Assembly: GCA_028554795.2 (NCBI GenBank)
Contig: JAPYKE020000037.1
Span: 6,632,501-6,696,500, forward strand
Direction: 5' to 3'
Source of the DNA: Sinohyriopsis cumingii
Lineage: Eukaryota; Mollusca; Bivalvia; Unionida; Unionidae
Length of the DNA: 64,000 bases
Below the pieces are notes generated by a model. That model had not been told where the DNA came from. It did not search any database and saw only the letters and a program-made list of their open reading frames with translations. The first letter of the stretch is position 1. Every line of letters begins with the position of its first letter. The translations under genes were made by a program, and so were the position numbers. Positions 59,254 to 64,000 of this stretch are shown here, one piece after another.

Positions 59254-60477
59254 CTAGTAATCTAGAATAACTTCTCTCAAACTGTTGATTTCTATGGTAT
59301 TATCGAATTCTGCATACAGGATGACGTTCACCGTTACATCATGGTCTCGGTTTGCAAACTGAATTTCCACACGAATCTGGCCTGATTTTATAGGGTGGAA
59401 ATGTCCCTCGTCACTGCCTTGGTCTGGAGTGAAATCGAAAGCCCACAAAGCGTAGCCTCCTGCATAATCCTCGTAGGTAATGCCGTGACTGGTATTGGTT
59501 CCTAACTGTCCGGTGGCTTCGTACAAGGACAAGTACGATCTCAAGTAATTCTTCTTCTCAAAGTCGGGTTCGAAAGGTCGGGTACACAAGGTCTTGCCAT
59601 CGCGACTGACTTCGATCTTGGACACACCAAAGTGTCGAAAGTAGAAAGGATTTTTAGCGATAGCTCCGTTGAAGGCTTCATTCTCGACGATACCAACGAT
59701 CAAACGTTTGGGTAGTTGTCCTTGGAACAGATGATCTTCGATCATGGATCGCTGTCCCTTGGGAATAGTGAAAGTTTTCACTTCCACACGTCGTATGGGA
59801 TACTTGGCGGTCGTTCTACTCAACGTCTGACTGATGTCGTTACCTACTTTAGGTAACACTTCCACACGGCGTACGTAGAGTCTGGCTTCTTGGATTTTGG
59901 TTTTGTACTCGTCAGCACCAGCCAATAAATGGAAAGCGGTACTGCTCCGATTCAGTCTCAGGCGGACATCCACCCCGTTCAGCAAATACTTTTCTTGTAA
60001 CCACGTGTCCAAATGCAAACGATCCATCAGTTCTAAACTTTTGTTGACTCCCGTGATTCTGTCTTTTCGTTCTACAAATCCCGCATTGTGTGGATTCTTT
60101 GTATTAGTTTCCAATTCTTCAAACTGGTCTGCATCGTCAGCTTCCCATACCACACAGGCATTCAGATGAGTGTTCTTGGCGTCTATTCCGTACGTCAAGA
60201 GATTTTCCAGGTACGCTCGATAAGGGTAAGTATCCATGCTGCTACTGACTAATTTGTTATTCAAGTACAAGTCCACTCCGCTAAACAAGGAATGCATGCA
60301 ATTGTTGACGGGAGCTACTGCTTCATCGTCTATAGGACCTCCAGTCTTATCTAGAACTTTGACTTTCAGGTACAAGTAACTGCTATTCAGATCGATGTAA
60401 TCTTCGGGCTGTCCTTTGATGTCAAACTCGATGGGAGCAGAATCGGACAATGAGGAGACGGGATGAAATTCCACCAT
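59254..60477 (-). CDS. MCP: major capsid protein, B'
   Basis: Copy of 38163-39386; no protein difference noticed. Confidence 0.8.
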   Translation of the reverse strand: MVEFHPVSSLSDSAPIEFDIKGQPEDYIDLNSSYLYLKVKVLDKTGGPIDDEAVAPVNNCMHSLFSGVDLYLNNKLVSSSMDTYPYRAYLENLLTYGIDAKNTHLNACVVWEADDADQFEELETNTKNPHNAGFVERKDRITGVNKSLELMDRLHLDTWLQEKYLLNGVDVRLRLNRSSTAFHLLAGADEYKTKIQEARLYVRRVEVLPKVGNDISQTLSRTTAKYPIRRVEVKTFTIPKGQRSMIEDHLFQGQLPKRLIVGIVENEAFNGAIAKNPFYFRHFGVSKIEVSRDGKTLCTRPFEPDFEKKNYLRSYLSLYEATGQLGTNTSHGITYEDYAGGYALWAFDFTPDQGSDEGHFHPIKSGQIRVEIQFANRDHDVTVNVILYAEFDNTIEINSLREVILDY

Positions 60478-60581
60478 TGGGATTCTTGCATTGTCATCAT
60501 GGTGGGGGGCATGGCAAACAGATCCAGTTCCGTCTTGGAACAAGCGCAAGACTCTCGGTGCATCATTTTTTTTTCTGTGTC

Positions 60582-60998
60582 TCAATAATCGAAAACGTCT
60601 AAGTTTCGAACGGTTCTTCTTTTCTTGGCCTTTCTAGCTTGAAGTCTGGTGAAAGGGTGTTTTCTTCGTCGTCTCTTTCTGCCTTGTCCTTGCTGAATGC
60701 CTGACTCGGTAGCGTGCAGGGCATTTATAGGTGTGTCTCGTCGGCCTAAAATGTCTTTGCCCGTTTGCAGCAAGACATTTTTGCCAGCCCTCATGAAGGC
60801 TTCTTTAGGGTTTTGTTTGTCGACGATGACATTTTGGAGAAATTCTTTGCCTTGTGTCAGTGCCGCATCTTTCAAGGCGTGCAATCCGCGTGTTACCATC
60901 GGTTTCAACACTGGGGCCACCGAACGAAAGGCTGATTTTAACATATCTCCTAAACCGTGTCCTCGCTGTCGTGCAATCCCTCGGTACACTGGATACAT
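60582..60998 (-). CDS. PX-like basic virion protein, B'
   Basis: Copy of 39491-39907. Confidence 0.75.
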   Translation of the reverse strand: MYPVYRGIARQRGHGLGDMLKSAFRSVAPVLKPMVTRGLHALKDAALTQGKEFLQNVIVDKQNPKEAFMRAGKNVLLQTGKDILGRRDTPINALHATESGIQQGQGRKRRRRKHPFTRLQARKAKKRRTVRNLDVFDY

Positions 60999-61005
60999 GA
61001 CTTAC

Positions 61006-61918
61006 TTACGAGTCGTGAGAAAACCGTTTTCGAAAATGGAGTTTTACCGTGACTTTTCCTTTGGTGAATGGAATATTTTGTCCCAGATCTCCTTTTATAG
61101 CAATGTTGACCGTGTCCAAATAAGACTTGCTGACAGGCAAATAGTGAAGATGGACAAATTCGCGGTGGACGTGATAAGTGTTTCCACCTTCCTCATCAAC
61201 GTTCGTGGCAGAATCCACTTTGAAAGGAATGACACGCAGTAACCACCTTGTACTCCACCACATCGGAATACACAAATATCAAATTCAGTCCTTGGTTCAG
61301 TTCTACCGGAGCACGAAATAACTTGGCAAAAGACTCGTTGTCGTAAACGATTGGTAATTCGTTTTTCTTGATCATGGCCATTCTCATGTCCATGTCTCCA
61401 CCCAATATGTCAAAGAATTCAAGACAAAATGAAATAGACACGATTTTACTCCGCTCAAATTTCATCAAGAAGCGACGAGCTGCTTTGTGGTACTCCATGG
61501 TGACACTTTTATTGACAGTTTCCAAAGCTCTAAGAAACACGACATTAAACCTGGAGGCTATGGTGCTGACCAAATGTTGACCACTAAAATAATAGCCTGG
61601 GGGAATGAACATGTGATAGGTGGTGTACTTTTGATTTTGTGTGCTACGGGTTTTCTTGTCATATTTGACGTTGTCATCCAAGTAGCGTTGCAATTGTTCG
61701 TCATGAACTTCCACATCAAATTTATTTTGATTGGGAAGAACATTGAGGACTTGGGTCGGGTGAATGATTTCCACTAAAGCCACTTCCCAATGGGCTTCGT
61801 GATCTAAGGGGATGGCCTGAGGTAATTTGGCCGAGTAACAGCACAACGTGTTGTTGGGAAACACCTCCATGGAACTGTCACTGGGTAAGGTTAAGTAAAA
61901 TTGGTTTTGGTGACTCAT
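61006..61918 (-). pseudogene. mCP: penton-like minor capsid protein, B'
   Basis: Copy of 39915-40827, in the same broken state. Confidence 0.75.
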
Positions 61919-62315
61919 AATTCCAGAGTTCTGTGGCTGTCCGAGGGGTTACTGGACGTCAGAGGCGTGTCTCCGCCCAAAATGGGGCTCTGGTTGTGGT
62001 TGTTGTTGTTGTTGATGGAGTGGTGACTGGCACTGGCACAGGACACAAGGTTCCCGTGGTTCCCGTTGGAAGGGAACCGATGCAACTCCTCAATAAAATG
62101 GTCCACAATTGTTTGTCTCCTTGTTGAAAACTCAAATTGGCAATGGCTGCCCCGATGACACAATACACCACGAAGATTTGGCAGAAAAAGACGATTTGCG
62201 TTTTAGGCACACGTTCTCCACACCACACCCACAAGGGTTGTTTTTGTAAATCTTGCACAGAAGAACTAGGTGAAGGAGGAGTGGTCGACGTAGCTGCGTC
62301 TGTGTGAAAGGGCAT
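61915..62315 (-). pseudogene. two-TM membrane protein, B'
   Basis: Copy of 40824-41224 with two or three substitutions. Confidence 0.6.
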
Positions 62316-62320
62316 GATGG

Positions 62321-63430
62321 TCACTTCTTTTTATAGTCGATGACTTGCGAAGCGTCGATCCAAGAATCAAAACTGGGTGGATATCCTTTCCAACGTACTT
62401 TGACTTCTTTGACACGTCGTTTGCCCACTTTACGGTTTCTGCGTTCGAGAATGCTTTCAATGTCGTACACGTCGTCTTCGTTTTTGGTGACACGTTGTAA
62501 CTCGGGCAAATAAAACGTTCCTTTGAGCACTTCTCCGTTCATGTCTTCCAATTTATAGACGGCAGGATGACGGCCATGCACTCGTCCAGTGACGCGAAAC
62601 AATTCGGTCGTCCAGTTAGGTAAGTAACCTTTGTCGAAAGTGCGTTTGGTTTTGCCAATGCGCACCCAATCTCCTACGGCCAAGTCTCCACTTTTCTTGG
62701 GAACAGCCCTCGTTGGGGATGTACCGAACAGGCGCTCAAACACCAACACTTCGTTCTCGGGAGTCACGTCTTGCGGGGCACGTCCGATGCTTCGATGGTA
62801 AAATTGGTTGGACGCTTGCACCAGGTGCGGTAAGATGTCGATGTACTTCAGAGTGTGGTGATGCGTAAAATATTTCCACATGCGTTCTTTCAAAGTGCGT
62901 TGAAAACGTTCCACGATGCTGGCTTTGGTTTAAGGATTCTCGGTGGTAAAAAAATGAATGTCACGTTTCTTTAATTCTTTTTGGAAAGCTTGGTTCAGAA
63001 ATTCGGTGCCTTTGTCCGTTTGCCATCGAAGAGGGTGACGACAGCTTTGTTTTAGCACCCGTTGCAGGGCTCGCACTAACTCGCTGCTCGATTTGGAAGT
63101 CAAGGGCACGACCCAGGCAAATTTGGAAAAGACGTCGATGACACAAAACAAATATTTGTAGCCACGATTGTAACTGGCCAAATGAGAGACATCGGCTAAA
63201 TCGGCTTGCCATTGATGATCGATGCCTTCCACTCGGGTGCGACTTCTGGCAAACTTGCGACGAATGGGTTTGTGTAAAGTGTAGGTAGCTTGTTCTTGTA
63301 ACCATCGTTGCACTTGAGGTAAACGGAGACTTTTCAATCGAGTTTTGGCAGCACGATACAATTTTTGAACTCCTGCGTAGCCTGCAGGAAGAGAGGGATC
63401 GTAGTAAATGCTGGCTAAGAATTTTTCCAT
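62321..63430 (-). pseudogene. INT: chromodomain integrase, B'
   Basis: Copy of 41230-42339 with a few substitutions; broken as in B. Confidence 0.85.
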
Positions 63431-63458
63431 TTTTTTCTTTTTTGTGTTTGCTGGTGTG

Positions 63459-64000
63459 TTAATAAGACACCCACTCTTGGAGGATGCTACTCTTTTTCTC
63501 TTGGGGTAGTTTCTTGGATTGCAATGCTTTGCGTGTGCGACCAGCAATAGGTGTCGAAGAGGAGGATGTCTGAGCGGGGGATATCGGTTCTTGTGTCACT
63601 TCTGTCTTCACTTCTGTCTTTTCTTTCTTTTTAATCCATCCAATTCTGGAGGTAGGTGGTGTTGTTAACTTGCGTACTTTTTCTGGTGGAGTTTGAAACC
63701 CTTCTTCTTCTTCTTCTTTTCCTTTTTCTGTCTTGGTCACTGGTACTGGTGGTACTGGTACTGGTACTGGTGATGGTGCTGGACTTTTCATCAAGGTCTT
63801 AAAATCTTTCATAGTGGGTAGAGCTGTTTCGTCTAAAGCTTTCTGGTGAAAGAGTTGCAGTCGTTGCAAGAGTTGACCGTACTTTTGCGATTTTTCTGTT
63901 TCGGACAAATCTTGGCGATCCATCAAGGACTGCAGTTCGTGTTGTAACTGGGACATCTCGCTCAAATTGGGATTGGGAGGTAAATGCGGGGTGCGTTGTT
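63459..64000 (-). CDS. Pro-rich protein next to integrase, B' (cut by window)
   Basis: Counterpart of 42368-43009; its N-terminus lies beyond the window. It carries the same PVPVPVPPVPV stretch. Confidence 0.55.
   Translation of the reverse strand, partial: QRTPHLPPNPNLSEMSQLQHELQSLMDRQDLSETEKSQKYGQLLQRLQLFHQKALDETALPTMKDFKTLMKSPAPSPVPVPVPPVPVTKTEKGKEEEEEGFQTPPEKVRKLTTPPTSRIGWIKKKEKTEVKTEVTQEPISPAQTSSSSTPIAGRTRKALQSKKLPQEKKSSILQEWVSY

Larger units (their letters stand above)
55144..64000. mobile_element. Polinton element B' (left part; cut by window end)
   Basis: Nearly identical to 34050-42930 with an offset of 21,091-21,094 bp. Only scattered differences were seen on spot comparison. It contains the same genes from the left end to the Pro-rich protein. 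Confidence 0.9.

Overview
The window is eukaryotic, most likely from a mollusc or another lophotrochozoan. The left 16 kb is AT-rich, intron-split host DNA packed with TA, CA, CT and GA microsatellites, tRNA-headed SINEs, a hAT-type MITE and a lone 5S rRNA gene. The right 48 kb is an array of Polinton (Maverick/adintovirus-like) elements. The phylum is an inference from repeat style and gene families; no species marker was seen.

Host part (1-16015). Four exon-like segments of an unidentified minus-strand gene lie at about 1645-5012. A decayed three-exon SWIM zinc-finger gene lies at 7962-9375. A minus-strand 5S rRNA gene with a pol III T-run lies at 13294-13412. A duplicated block of microsatellite-rich DNA occupies about 9.85-11.75 kb. 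A palindromic MITE with an 8-bp target duplication lies at 13927-14030, and several SINEs are present, one with a perfect 12-bp target duplication.

Polinton part. Element A (16016-33117) has terminal inverted repeats of about 0.34 kb and a near-perfect 6-bp target duplication. A 932-bp host spacer follows, carrying a piece of a repetitive animal gene family. Element B (34050-54211), the same spacer again, and the left part of a third copy B' (55144 to the window end) follow. The repeat period is about 21.09 kb. B has a B-type left end and an A-type right end. This fits unequal crossing-over between two neighbouring elements followed by tandem duplication, or an assembly artefact. All copies are fossils in the sense that some genes are broken, but A keeps whole-looking capsid and integrase frames and the duplication is very young.

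Element gene order, mostly on the minus strand: coiled-coil and Gln-rich accessory genes, adenain-like protease (B, B'), a conserved small protein (B, B'), major capsid, PX-like core protein, penton-like minor capsid, two-TM protein, chromodomain integrase, Pro-rich protein, small basic protein, Lys/Pro-rich core-like protein, packaging ATPase, accessory block (B only: two F-box-like paralogues and two BIR/IAP proteins), and protein-primed polB. Then come a plus-strand two-zinc-knuckle gene and a divergent gene pair at the right end.

The most striking observation is that the accessory genes at both ends of these elements finish in a textbook histone-mRNA 3' stem-loop (six-base stem, TTTC loop, ACCCA-like tail). 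A purine-rich histone-downstream-element-like motif follows at the right spacing, always in the orientation of the gene it ends. The outermost copies lie inside the terminal inverted repeats. The right-end gene pair also has a histone-pair-like divergent promoter (TATA boxes, inverted CCAAT boxes, perfect CRE). The capsid gene region and the ATPase-to-pol region instead show ordinary AATAAA signals. This suggests two mRNA classes, one possibly S-phase coupled and non-polyadenylated.
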